Shown: piece after piece, positions 1-6,155 of the stretch
How positions within the stretch are numbered: the first letter of the stretch is position 1
Layout of the letters: each line of letters begins with the position of its first letter
DNA from: an uncultured Peptostreptococcaceae bacterium
Lineage (GTDB): Bacteria; Bacillota; Clostridia; Tissierellales; Peptoniphilaceae
Assembly: GCA_945910665.1 (NCBI GenBank)
Contig: CAMDZK010000069.1
Coordinates: forward strand, 1 to 6,155
Length of the DNA stretch: 6,155 nt
Direction of reading: 5' to 3'
Made by a program: the position numbers and the translations under genes
The notes under the pieces: generated by a model
Databases searched by the model: none
Seen by the model: only the letters and a program-made list of their open reading frames with translations
Told to the model about the DNA's origin: nothing

Positions 1-1491
1 GACGTTTAGACAAGGAATACCCTCCCTGCGCAGTGCTTCTTCTACCGTGGACATATTCCCTTTTCCGCGAAAGAGAATCGCCATATCTCCATAGGAGATG
101 CCGTGTTGATAGCACATTTGAATTGCTTCGACGGTGTTTCTAATTTCAGACAGTTCTCTTTCTTCATCTGCCTCGTAAAAGAGTATTTCTTGATCCGTTT
201 CTTTCTCTTCGATACCGGGGCGAATGGGGGGTTCAGCAAAGTGATTTTTAAAAGCTCGTTCAACAAAGGATAAAATTTTCGGCGTCGAACGATAGTTTAT
301 ATCCATATCGATTTTCTCGCCACCGCTATGTTCGATCTCTCTGACCAGTTCTTGGAACAAACGGACATCTGCATAGCGAAATCCATAGATGGATTGGCGT
401 GGGTCGCCGACAATAAAAAGATTTTGTCGATCCAAGGGTTCACGAAATGTACATAAGCGTGTGAAAATCTCTTTTTGCAGACCATTAATGTCTTGTGCTT
501 CATCGACAAAAATATAGTCGATTTCTGCAATCACTTTCTTTCCTAGGGGAGTATTTAAGAGTTCTACTGTTTTTTCTTGTAAATCATCAAAATCTAACGC
601 ACGTTTTTTGTATTTTATTTCTTTATATTGTCGCTCTCCTTCTTCTAGAAGTGCAAAATAAAAATCATCCATGGCATGATAGCTTTCTCCTTGTGCTCGG
701 ATCCGATACAGTAATTCCCGCATCGATGCATCTTTTTTTAAGGGTGACTCTACAGCCTTCATAAAAGCGTCGAATTGCTCTTCCGGCATTTCGTGCAAAG
801 AAATATCTCGATAATTTGAAAAAGCGGCACAATACTTCTTAAAATTTGATAGGCGTCCATTTTGTTCACATTGGGTTAATAAAGAAAAATAGGCTTCCTG
901 GTCTTCTTCACTTACAAATATTGGCTGGCTGGAGCGTTCTTTCGCTTTTGCAATCGAATCGCCGCTGGCGCGTATCTTATTGTATACGCCCATCAGACCA
1001 TCGATCTTCTGACGATAATTTGACCAGTCCTCTTCGATGACAATTTGTTTCCATGTCGGATTTTCCACTATAGTAAAAAACGCCATTTCAAAAGCAAAGC
1101 GCATATGTTTTGCACTTTCAAATTCATCCCATTCTTCAAAGAGAGGATCCACGCCAACTTCAAAGGGATATTTTCTCAAAAGCTGCCCACAAAAACTATG
1201 GATGGTCGAAACCCGTAACGGTGTTGATTGAATTGTAAGCTGTTCCGATTCTGGAAAGCATGTCCGCATCTCTTTTTGGATACGACTTTTCATCTCTTCT
1301 GCCGCTTTTTTTGTAAATGTAATCGCCACGATTCCATCGATTGGATTTGGATTTATAAAAGTGCCATGTTGTAGCATATACACAAAACGATCGGTGAGAA
1401 CTTTCGTCTTACCTGTCCCTGCCCCTGCAATAAGGGCGATATTTTTATCGATTGTGGTCATCGCTTTGTATTGCGCATCATTGGGTATCAT
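1..1491 (-). CDS. addA: AddA, ATP-dependent helicase/nuclease subunit A (3' end beyond window)
   Basis: This is the UvrD/Rep-like (SF1A) motor subunit of the AddAB (RexAB) complex, which unwinds and resects double-strand DNA ends for RecA loading in the cytoplasm. The frame is open for 497 codons from 1491 to the window edge. Visible helicase motifs are: a Q-motif-like NDAQ (residues 4-7), Walker A AGAGTGKT (22-29), motif Ia TFTKKAAEEM (58-67), an STIHSF element (about 95-100), Walker B DEAQD (330-334), motif III GDPRQSIYGFR (362-372) and motif IV NYRS (399-402). The last visible residues match the start of the second helicase domain (AILFRG). AddA is usually about 1200 residues, so motifs V and VI and the C-terminal nuclease lie outside and cannot be judged. 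The ATG at 1491 is chosen because AAGGAG sits 6 nt upstream; an in-frame ATG at 1497 directly abuts that site and is less likely. The gene overlaps the end of addB by 14 nt, which implies translational coupling. A distant paralogue such as PcrA is unlikely given the addB neighbour and the long spacing between motifs Ia and II. Confidence 0.93.
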   Translation of the reverse strand, partial: MIPNDAQYKAMTTIDKNIALIAGAGTGKTKVLTDRFVYMLQHGTFINPNPIDGIVAITFTKKAAEEMKSRIQKEMRTCFPESEQLTIQSTPLRVSTIHSFCGQLLRKYPFEVGVDPLFEEWDEFESAKHMRFAFEMAFFTIVENPTWKQIVIEEDWSNYRQKIDGLMGVYNKIRASGDSIAKAKERSSQPIFVSEEDQEAYFSLLTQCEQNGRLSNFKKYCAAFSNYRDISLHEMPEEQFDAFMKAVESPLKKDASMRELLYRIRAQGESYHAMDDFYFALLEEGERQYKEIKYKKRALDFDDLQEKTVELLNTPLGKKVIAEIDYIFVDEAQDINGLQKEIFTRLCTFREPLDRQNLFIVGDPRQSIYGFRYADVRLFQELVREIEHSGGEKIDMDINYRSTPKILSFVERAFKNHFAEPPIRPGIEEKETDQEILFYEADEERELSEIRNTVEAIQMCYQHGISYGDMAILFRGKGNMSTVEEALRREGIPCLNV

Positions 1492-3844
1492 GGTCATCTC
1501 CTTTCCTACAGATGCCATCGTATGAGCAGTAATCACAAGCATCCCCAGGTGTTATTGGAAACGCACGACTTTGAATCTTCTTGTCCATTGCGTCAATCTC
1601 TTCTTCTGCAAGGTGCAAAATCCCTTCCCATTCTTGCTTTTGAAACATGGGAGTGGAAGAAGTTGGAAATGATGAGTAGACATTTTGCAATTCTCCCTTT
1701 TGAACATATCCATAGTACACCGCTGCTTGATGATACATCAAACTGTAAAGGATGAGTTGAAAGTCTCTCAGCTGAATGAAGTCTTGCTTATTTTTTTGCG
1801 CCCCTGTTTTATAATCACCAATCCACGCATCGTTACCATTTCCATCGATTCGATCGATAATTCCATGGACCCATATGTGTGGATATGTCGGCAAGGTACC
1901 TTCAAAGGAAAATTCTGTTTGATGGATAATAAATCTTTTTTCTAGTGTCAAACGCTCTAAATCCGCTTCAATATATGCTGCCAACATTTTTCTCCATGTG
2001 TCAATTTGAAAATCAAGGATGTCTGGGTTTTGCGTGTGTGCTTCTTGAATTGCATCCGAAAAAATTTCTTTTTGAAAAGAAGGGTGATTCCCTTCGAGGA
2101 GTGCTTGGTTGATTTCATCTTTTGCCACACGGTAATAATACTCGAGGACTTGGTGTACAAAATTCCCACGCTGTAAATAATATCCGTCCGACTTTTCCTC
2201 GATCGGTCTTAAGACATAGCGAACCCAATATTGGAAAGGACACTGACGATAGCTATTTAATGAAGAGGCATGATACGAAGAAGGAAGCGGTCTGATCTCA
2301 CTTGAAATGGTCGGAAGTGCCTGTATTTTCACATCATTAACGGGTACCGAATCTTCAGTGAACACCCATGCTAAATTCGGCCGATATTTTTCCACCAGAG
2401 GGGAGATACTCATCAAGGATTCTCCGTCTAATTTTTCATCTATTCCATCAAAGATAAAAGAAACGGATCCAGCTAATGAATAAAGCGTATCCAATCGATC
2501 TGCTTCAACGGAAAGTTTTCTGACTCGGTTCTCTTCTCGTTTCTCTTGCGAATGCAAACGGTCCAAAAGAGGATTTTTCTCCTGCGTTTGGGGAAAATCT
2601 TTCGAAAACCCCACGAAAATCCGATGGCCTATCTCCTGTAAAGGTGCCGTGGATAATACATAGGTGCGCAAACCGTGGCTATTTTCTGGAGTGCGGATAC
2701 TCATCTCTTTTAAGTATTCAGAAAACCACCGTTTCCCTTCCTGCGTTGCAAAAAGTTTTTTCCATGGAATATGAATTTCCTTCTGAAACATATCGGACAT
2801 TTTCTCAAGTGCAAGCCATTCTGTAGCAGAGAAATAAGAGTCGCTCTCTCCCAGTGCCTTGCTTTTCTCATACAAGAAAGAGAGAATTTTTCTTTGAGGA
2901 TCTTGTTTGAATGCGTTTCTTTGTCCTTCCATCCAGAGCTCAAAATCTTTCGTATCCTTATGTTCATTCCAAAAATATGAAGTGAACTCTCCTTCGATCC
3001 AAGCGAGGATGTCTTGACCAATTTTCGTTTCAAAAAGTGGTATCCTGCGGCCATGAAACAATCCGATGTTTTTTTCTTCCATTTGGATTTCAAAATAGTC
3101 TTTCAACCCATCGTTGGCAAAAATGATTTCAACATCGTGATTTGAGAAACCCTCCAGTTGATCCAGAATTGCGTGAATCATACCACGGTTTCCCATGGCG
3201 ATCCATGCAGGCGCTTTTTTCTTCTGCACATCTACCTTCTCCCCCTCAATCGTAAAACCAAGGGCTAAAAATTTTTGAACGAGCTCTTTTTTATGGGGCG
3301 TAGGTTCGATTGGTTCAAAGTAGATTGTAATGTCATTGTGTGTTGATAAAAAATCAAGATATGCAAGTTCCGTCTCCACAAAGTCTGAAAAACCGACGAA
3401 AGCGATAGAACCACAGTTCTTAGTCTCCTTCATTGCATGGTGAGCCATCACTTCATAATCTGAGTATCCCAAGGCATCTCGTTTTTCTTTGTACTTGGAA
3501 AGAATCATTTCTACTTCTTTAGATACATCATCGTATGATGTAAAGACGAATTCTTGTCTTTGTATCGTCTGCAAAAATTCTTGGAGCATGACAAAAAATC
3601 CTTCTGTATGAAGGCTCTTTCGATCATCAATGCTATCTTTGAAGAGAGCGATTTGTTCCATCGCTGAAAGGGGTGTGCGTCCCGCTTTCAATGCAGCACT
3701 TTTCATTAATTGCTGTAAGGTCGTGGAATTTTTTCTTTCCCGAATTCCTTCTGATGGAAACACGCTTCCTTTAAGAGCAATGTGCGATGGATAAACCCAT
3801 AGATCGTGGTTGAATTTTGGTTTTCCAAAAATTATCTTTTTCAT
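1478..3844 (-). CDS. addB: AddB-type PD-(D/E)XK nuclease with Fe-S cluster, reduced form
   Basis: This is the probable partner of AddA in double-strand-break resection. Numbering follows the GTG-start version (789 residues). The C-terminal third is an AddB/RecB-family nuclease: QCPFQYW with Cys536, GNFVHQ with His565, GIIDRID with Asp665, the catalytic IGDYKTG with Asp678 and Lys680, and QLILY (Gln697, Tyr701). Cys771, Cys774 and Cys780 form a CX2CX5C group which, with Cys536, gives the four-cysteine iron-sulfur staple typical of AddB. The N-terminal two thirds is a helicase-like fold: VGFSDF (151-156) resembles the AddB 'DGFxxF' strand, and VGFSKDFP (412-419) resembles a late SF1 motif. No GxGKT Walker A loop is seen at the N terminus, where AddB normally carries one, and the protein is far shorter than the usual roughly 1100-1170 residues. 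The start is the ATG at 3844 with GGAG 6 nt upstream; a GTG at 3847 is an in-frame alternative only 3 nt from that site. The start overlaps the rnhB stop as TGATG. An annotation simply as a PD-(D/E)XK nuclease family protein would also be defensible. Confidence 0.87.
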   Translation of the reverse strand: MKKIIFGKPKFNHDLWVYPSHIALKGSVFPSEGIRERKNSTTLQQLMKSAALKAGRTPLSAMEQIALFKDSIDDRKSLHTEGFFVMLQEFLQTIQRQEFVFTSYDDVSKEVEMILSKYKEKRDALGYSDYEVMAHHAMKETKNCGSIAFVGFSDFVETELAYLDFLSTHNDITIYFEPIEPTPHKKELVQKFLALGFTIEGEKVDVQKKKAPAWIAMGNRGMIHAILDQLEGFSNHDVEIIFANDGLKDYFEIQMEEKNIGLFHGRRIPLFETKIGQDILAWIEGEFTSYFWNEHKDTKDFELWMEGQRNAFKQDPQRKILSFLYEKSKALGESDSYFSATEWLALEKMSDMFQKEIHIPWKKLFATQEGKRWFSEYLKEMSIRTPENSHGLRTYVLSTAPLQEIGHRIFVGFSKDFPQTQEKNPLLDRLHSQEKREENRVRKLSVEADRLDTLYSLAGSVSFIFDGIDEKLDGESLMSISPLVEKYRPNLAWVFTEDSVPVNDVKIQALPTISSEIRPLPSSYHASSLNSYRQCPFQYWVRYVLRPIEEKSDGYYLQRGNFVHQVLEYYYRVAKDEINQALLEGNHPSFQKEIFSDAIQEAHTQNPDILDFQIDTWRKMLAAYIEADLERLTLEKRFIIHQTEFSFEGTLPTYPHIWVHGIIDRIDGNGNDAWIGDYKTGAQKNKQDFIQLRDFQLILYSLMYHQAAVYYGYVQKGELQNVYSSFPTSSTPMFQKQEWEGILHLAEEEIDAMDKKIQSRAFPITPGDACDYCSYDGICRKGDDHDTQ
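1498..1503 (-). promoter_or_regulatory. Ribosome binding site of addA
   Basis: AAGGAG, within the longer purine run GGAAAGGAG (1498-1506), lies inside the last codons of addB. It is 6 nt from the ATG at 1491 and directly abuts the in-frame ATG at 1497, so it decides the addA start in favour of 1491. Confidence 0.75.
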
Positions 3845-4437
3845 CACTCACTCCAAAATTTACAGAAACTTCTCCGGTGAATAGGGGTCAAGCCCAAATT
3901 GAATATTCCCTCTTTGTGCGCTTTCGTGCCGTAGCCTTTATTTTGTCCAAAGAAATAGCCAGGATATTTTTCCTCCCATGAGGCAGCCATTTGATCGCGA
4001 TACACTTTTGCCACGATCGATGCACAGGCAACTTGATAAATGGTCGCGTCGCCTCGAATCACAGAAGCTTGAGGCCAAGGCGTTGGAACAGTTTCATAAT
4101 CGACACAGATGGCACCGGGATACACGCGTTTAGCTATAATTTCTTCACAAGCTATTTTCATCGTTTGTTGGACAGCTTTTCGAATTCCGATGCGATCAAT
4201 TTCTTCAGGAGAAACGACACCGATTCCAATGGCAAGGGCGTTGGCACGAATGCGATGGGCCAATTGTTCTCTCTTTTTTGCACTGAGTTTTTTTGAATCT
4301 CTGACCCCTTGAATATACACCCCTGCAGGCATAACAACTGCACACGAAACGACAGGGCCAGCTAAACATCCTCGTCCTACCTCGTCTACACCCATAATCA
4401 GTCCATGGCGGCGTTCAAAATTTGTATCCCACTTCAT
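3844..4437 (-). CDS. rnhB: Ribonuclease HII
   Basis: RNase HII cuts the RNA strand of RNA/DNA hybrids and nicks 5' of single ribonucleotides in DNA, starting ribonucleotide excision repair in the cytoplasm. With the start at 4437 the protein has 197 residues, normal for the short form of the family. Seen directly: GVDEVGRG (16-23), carrying the first two acidic catalytic residues (Asp18, Glu19) and the GRG substrate-recognition motif; LAGPVV just after it; DSKKLS (47-52); the third acidic residue in VDYET (Asp113); GDA (129-131); ASIVAKVYRD (139-148), ending in the fourth acidic residue; and NKGYGT (166-171). All four DEDD residues are present, so the enzyme should be active. The ATG at 4437 overlaps the rbgA stop as ATGA, with a weak GGAA 5 nt upstream. 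A second in-frame ATG at 4464 would add nine residues; it has a strong GGAGG, but only 3 nt away. I prefer 4437 because the family's conserved region begins shortly after it. Confidence 0.94.
   Translation of the reverse strand: MKWDTNFERRHGLIMGVDEVGRGCLAGPVVSCAVVMPAGVYIQGVRDSKKLSAKKREQLAHRIRANALAIGIGVVSPEEIDRIGIRKAVQQTMKIACEEIIAKRVYPGAICVDYETVPTPWPQASVIRGDATIYQVACASIVAKVYRDQMAASWEEKYPGYFFGQNKGYGTKAHKEGIFNLGLTPIHRRSFCKFWSE
3851..3854 (-). promoter_or_regulatory. Ribosome binding site of addB
   Basis: GGAG lies within the last codons of rnhB, 3 nt from the GTG at 3847 and 6 nt from the ATG at 3844. The 6-nt spacing matches that of addA and favours the ATG as the true start. Confidence 0.6.
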
Positions 4438-5273
4438 GGTCGTTCCAATGTAATGGGACCCCATAATCCTCCGCGAAATTCGTCTAACACGACGCGTCCC
4501 ACTTTTTCTGTATCAGCCACTCCGCCGCGGAGTAAAAATCCTCGACTTTTGCCAATTTCTTCCATGTACTGGGCAGCATCCATCGATTCTGGATCACCAT
4601 AGCGTTCAATCATTCCCGGATGTTTTTGTTCGATTCCATCTTTTAAGAGTTCCCAAGCAAGTGTTTCTTCATCTAAAATTCGATCGGTGATCGCTCCAGT
4701 GAATGCCAGGTGCTTTGCGACTTCTTCTGTATCTAGCTTGGGCCAAAGAACACCTGGAGTATCCATCAATTCAATAAAGCCCTCGGCTTTAATCCATTGT
4801 TTGGACTTAGTAACTCCTGGCTTATCCCCTGTTTGCGCGGTTTTCTTTCCAGCAATTGCATTTATAAGCGTTGATTTTCCAACATTGGGAATACCTACCA
4901 CCATGACTCTTGTGCGAGTGTTTTTCATCCCTTTTTGTGCGTCTCGTTCTCTTTTTTCTCGCATGATAGAATCGGTTAAAGAAAAAATCTCTTTAAATCC
5001 TTGTTTTTTATGGGTATTGACCAAGACACTTGCATGACCTTCTTTACGATACTGATGTATCCACGCCTGATTCATTTGAGGATCCGCCAAATCTGCTTTA
5101 TTCAACAAAATGATTCGTGGTTTTTTCGCGAGTAGGTCATCAATATCTGGATTTCTGCTGCTTCTCGGAATGCGAGCATCTACCATTTCATATACGAGGT
5201 CCACCATCGTGAGCTCTCGTTGAATCAGTTCCCTCGTCTTTTTCATATGTCCTGGATACCAGTTTATATTCAT
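4434..5273 (-). CDS. rbgA: Ribosome biogenesis GTPase RbgA (YlqF)
   Basis: RbgA is a circularly permuted GTPase that acts in late maturation of the 50S ribosomal subunit and is released after GTP hydrolysis stimulated by the nearly complete particle. The 279-residue protein has the usual length. Motifs appear in the permuted G4-G5-G1-G2-G3 order: NKAD (58-61), a G5-like VNT (about 85-87), Walker A GIPNVGKST (127-135), PGVT with the G2 threonine (152-155) and DTPG (171-174). The N terminus NWYPGHM (4-10) is the family signature and fixes the start; it contains the conserved histidine (His9) thought to take part in catalysis. The tail with FRGG (267-270) is also typical. GGAG lies 9 nt before the ATG, inside the end of galU; only 3 nt separate the two genes. 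The stop overlaps the rnhB start as ATGA. The rbgA-rnhB pair is a recurrent arrangement in Bacillota. Confidence 0.96.
   Translation of the reverse strand: MNINWYPGHMKKTRELIQRELTMVDLVYEMVDARIPRSSRNPDIDDLLAKKPRIILLNKADLADPQMNQAWIHQYRKEGHASVLVNTHKKQGFKEIFSLTDSIMREKRERDAQKGMKNTRTRVMVVGIPNVGKSTLINAIAGKKTAQTGDKPGVTKSKQWIKAEGFIELMDTPGVLWPKLDTEEVAKHLAFTGAITDRILDEETLAWELLKDGIEQKHPGMIERYGDPESMDAAQYMEEIGKSRGFLLRGGVADTEKVGRVVLDEFRGGLWGPITLERP
4468..4472 (-). promoter_or_regulatory. GGAGG near alternative rnhB start
   Basis: GGAGG occurs 3 nt before the in-frame ATG at 4464 and 30 nt before the ATG at 4437. It also encodes two glycines near the RbgA C terminus, in an FRGG element of a kind common in that family, so it may be incidental. 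A weaker GGAA at 4443-4446 is 5 nt from the 4437 start. Confidence 0.35.
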
Positions 5274-5276
5274 CGT

Positions 5277-6086
5277 TTATAACTCCAATTCTTTGAGATA
5301 CCTTTTAAAGGAATCGGCTAAGGAAGGGTCGCGTAGAGCATATTCAACGGTAGCCTCCAAAAATCCAAGCTTTGAACCCACGTCATAGCGTCTACCTTCA
5401 TAAATGCCCGCATACACTGCATAGTCTTGTGCCATTGCCATAATAGCGTCGGTGAGTTGAATTTCATTTCCTTTCCCAGGTTTTGTGTTCTCTAAATACT
5501 CTATTATCGGCGGTGTTAAGATATAACGACCGAGCACGGCCAGTGTCGAGGGGGCATCTACCTTGGAAGGTTTTTCCACCATGGTTCGAACACGCGTCAG
5601 GCGATCATCCAAAGCTTCGCCTGCGACGATTCCGTATTTATCGACCTCATTCTTATCCACTTCTTGTACGCCTAAAATCGTGACTTCATGTTTGTCATAC
5701 ATGTCCATGAGTTGCAAAAGTGCTGGATTTTCTCGGTTGTAGACAACATCGTCCCCCAGTAAGACAGCAAAGGGTTCATCTCCAACAAAATTCTTCGCGC
5801 AGTAGATTGCATGGCCTAAGCCTTTTTGTTCTTTTTGTCGCGTATATTGAATATCCACCATATTGGAAATCTTACGGATCATGTCAAGTCTCTCAAAATC
5901 ACCTTTTTCTTCCAGCACGTGTTCTAATTCATAGGAAGTATCAAAGTGATTTTCAATGGCATTTTTACCTCTTCCAGTAATCAATAAGATTTCTTCAATT
6001 CCTGAAGCAACCGCTTCTTCCACTATATATTGTAAGGTCGGTTTATCGACGAGAGGCAACATTTCTTTGGGTTGCGCTTTTGTTGC
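5277..6086 (-). CDS. galU: UTP-glucose-1-phosphate uridylyltransferase, 5' end lost at a contig junction
   Basis: GalU joins UTP and glucose-1-phosphate to make UDP-glucose, the precursor of glycolipid anchors, wall polymers and capsule. Numbering is from the internal Met at 6062, the first ATG left in the frame. Seen: PLVDKP (3-8), ITGRGK (28-33), QKEQKGLGHAI (76-86), LLGDD (101-105), KYGIV (142-146), MVEKP (161-165), GRYIL (178-182), GNEIQLTDAI (198-207) and YDVGSKLGFLEA (226-237), the last with the conserved active-site lysine. Upstream of Met1 the frame still reads ATKAQPKE, the expected GalU residues, up to 6086. It then departs from the family (S, K, then an in-frame TAG at 6093-6095). 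GalU normally has about 20 more residues here, including the GLGTRFLP part of the nucleotide-binding loop. The ATG at 6062 is therefore a false start made by the junction with foreign DNA, not a native short form. The native gene is probably intact in the organism. It leads into rbgA with a 3-nt gap. Confidence 0.93.
   Translation of the reverse strand, partial: ATKAQPKEMLPLVDKPTLQYIVEEAVASGIEEILLITGRGKNAIENHFDTSYELEHVLEEKGDFERLDMIRKISNMVDIQYTRQKEQKGLGHAIYCAKNFVGDEPFAVLLGDDVVYNRENPALLQLMDMYDKHEVTILGVQEVDKNEVDKYGIVAGEALDDRLTRVRTMVEKPSKVDAPSTLAVLGRYILTPPIIEYLENTKPGKGNEIQLTDAIMAMAQDYAVYAGIYEGRRYDVGSKLGFLEATVEYALRDPSLADSFKRYLKELEL
5283..5286 (-). promoter_or_regulatory. Ribosome binding site of rbgA
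   Basis: GGAG lies within the last codons of galU, 9 nt before the rbgA ATG at 5273. This is consistent with rbgA being translated from the galU message. Confidence 0.55.
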
Positions 6087-6155
6087 AGATTTCTATGGCT
6101 GCTCCCATGGCATATGGAGGTTCCCAGGCTAGGGGTCCAATTGGAGCTGCAGCTG
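6087..6155 (-). mobile_element. Fragment of a pig-type tRNA-derived SINE (PRE-1), 3' part; host DNA
   Basis: Read on the minus strand, this stretch follows the 3' portion of the porcine PRE-1 SINE as I remember it. It has the order ACAGCTCC-like start, GACCCCTAGCCTGGGAACC, TCCATATGCC, GGGAGC and GAAAT, followed by the A-rich tail. Where the remembered consensus has CCGATT, CCGCGGG and GCGGCC, this copy has CCAATT, CCATGGG and GCAGCC. These are CpG to CpA or TpG changes, as expected from decay of a methylated vertebrate repeat. No coding frame related to the bacterial genes continues into it. The exact left boundary is uncertain by up to about 10 bases, because GCAACAAAAG is plausible both as SINE tail and as galU codons. 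The call rests on memory of the repeat, not on a database search. A related suid or other artiodactyl SINE is the main alternative. Confidence 0.82.

Noticed and set aside
297..530. Short minus-strand open frames in the first 530 bases as separate genes
   Set aside because: They sit in other frames of addA, whose continuous frame carries helicase motifs II to IV across the same stretch.
1471..1945. Overlapping plus-strand open frames opposite the addB 3' end
   Set aside because: They mirror the addB coding sequence, show no recognisable protein features and no convincing context; the same applies to the other plus-strand frames, for example 3991-4296 and 4687-5037.
1478..2000. Cas4-like nuclease, suggested by the PD-(D/E)XK motifs and cysteine cluster
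   Set aside because: The domain is the C terminus of a roughly 788-residue AddB-like protein next to addA. No cas genes or repeat arrays are present.
2710..3093. 127-codon open frame on the minus strand inside addB
   Set aside because: It lies wholly inside the strongly supported addB frame, has no recognisable domain and reads as a basic low-information peptide, so it is a shadow frame.
5274..5276. A promoter or terminator between galU and rbgA
   Set aside because: Only 3 nt separate the genes, and I saw no stem-loop followed by a T run on the minus strand near the galU stop.
6087..6155. Cloning vector polylinker at the right end, suggested by clustered PvuII, PstI, MfeI, NcoI and NdeI sites
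   Set aside because: The sites are scattered through a sequence that follows a known pig SINE in order, and several arise from CpG decay (for example CCGCGG to CCATGG). No vector backbone motif is present.
6075..6155. Natural transfer of a vertebrate SINE into a bacterial genome
   Set aside because: The SINE removes the start of a core gene, sits at the very end of the window and joins at a short shared string without target-site duplication in view. An artefactual chimera is much simpler.

Overview
The window is a compact, single-direction gene block from a low-to-moderate-GC Gram-positive bacterium (Bacillota). All five genes lie on the minus strand. In transcription order, right to left, they are galU (5' end missing), rbgA/ylqF, rnhB, an addB-type nuclease gene and addA (3' end beyond the window). 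Spacing is extremely tight: 3 nt between galU and rbgA, then overlaps of 4, 1-4 and 14 nt. There is no room for an internal promoter or terminator, so these genes are probably read as one transcript with coupled translation. The rbgA-rnhB pairing is widespread in Bacillota. The unusually short AddB (about 788 residues) brings Erysipelotrichia-like lineages to mind, but that placement is only a guess.

The last ~70 bases (about 6087-6155) do not belong to this bacterium. Read on the minus strand they match, from memory, the 3' part of the porcine tRNA-derived SINE PRE-1. The differences from consensus fall largely at CpG positions that became TpG or CpA, a vertebrate methylation signature. The SINE's A-rich tail meets galU inside a short shared string around GCAACAAAAG. 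The simplest reading is a chimeric contig or clone joining a gut bacterium to its pig host. As a result galU has lost its start and the conserved N-terminal nucleotide-binding loop.

Functionally the block links cell-envelope sugar-nucleotide supply (GalU), 50S subunit maturation (RbgA), ribonucleotide and R-loop processing (RNase HII) and double-strand-break end resection (AddAB). The AddB subunit keeps a complete PD-(D/E)XK nuclease centre and the four iron-sulfur cysteines, but shows no N-terminal Walker A loop and is about two thirds of the usual length. I see no RNA gene, CRISPR array, insertion sequence or defence island, and no undescribed system. The observations most worth a second look are the host SINE junction and the reduced AddB.
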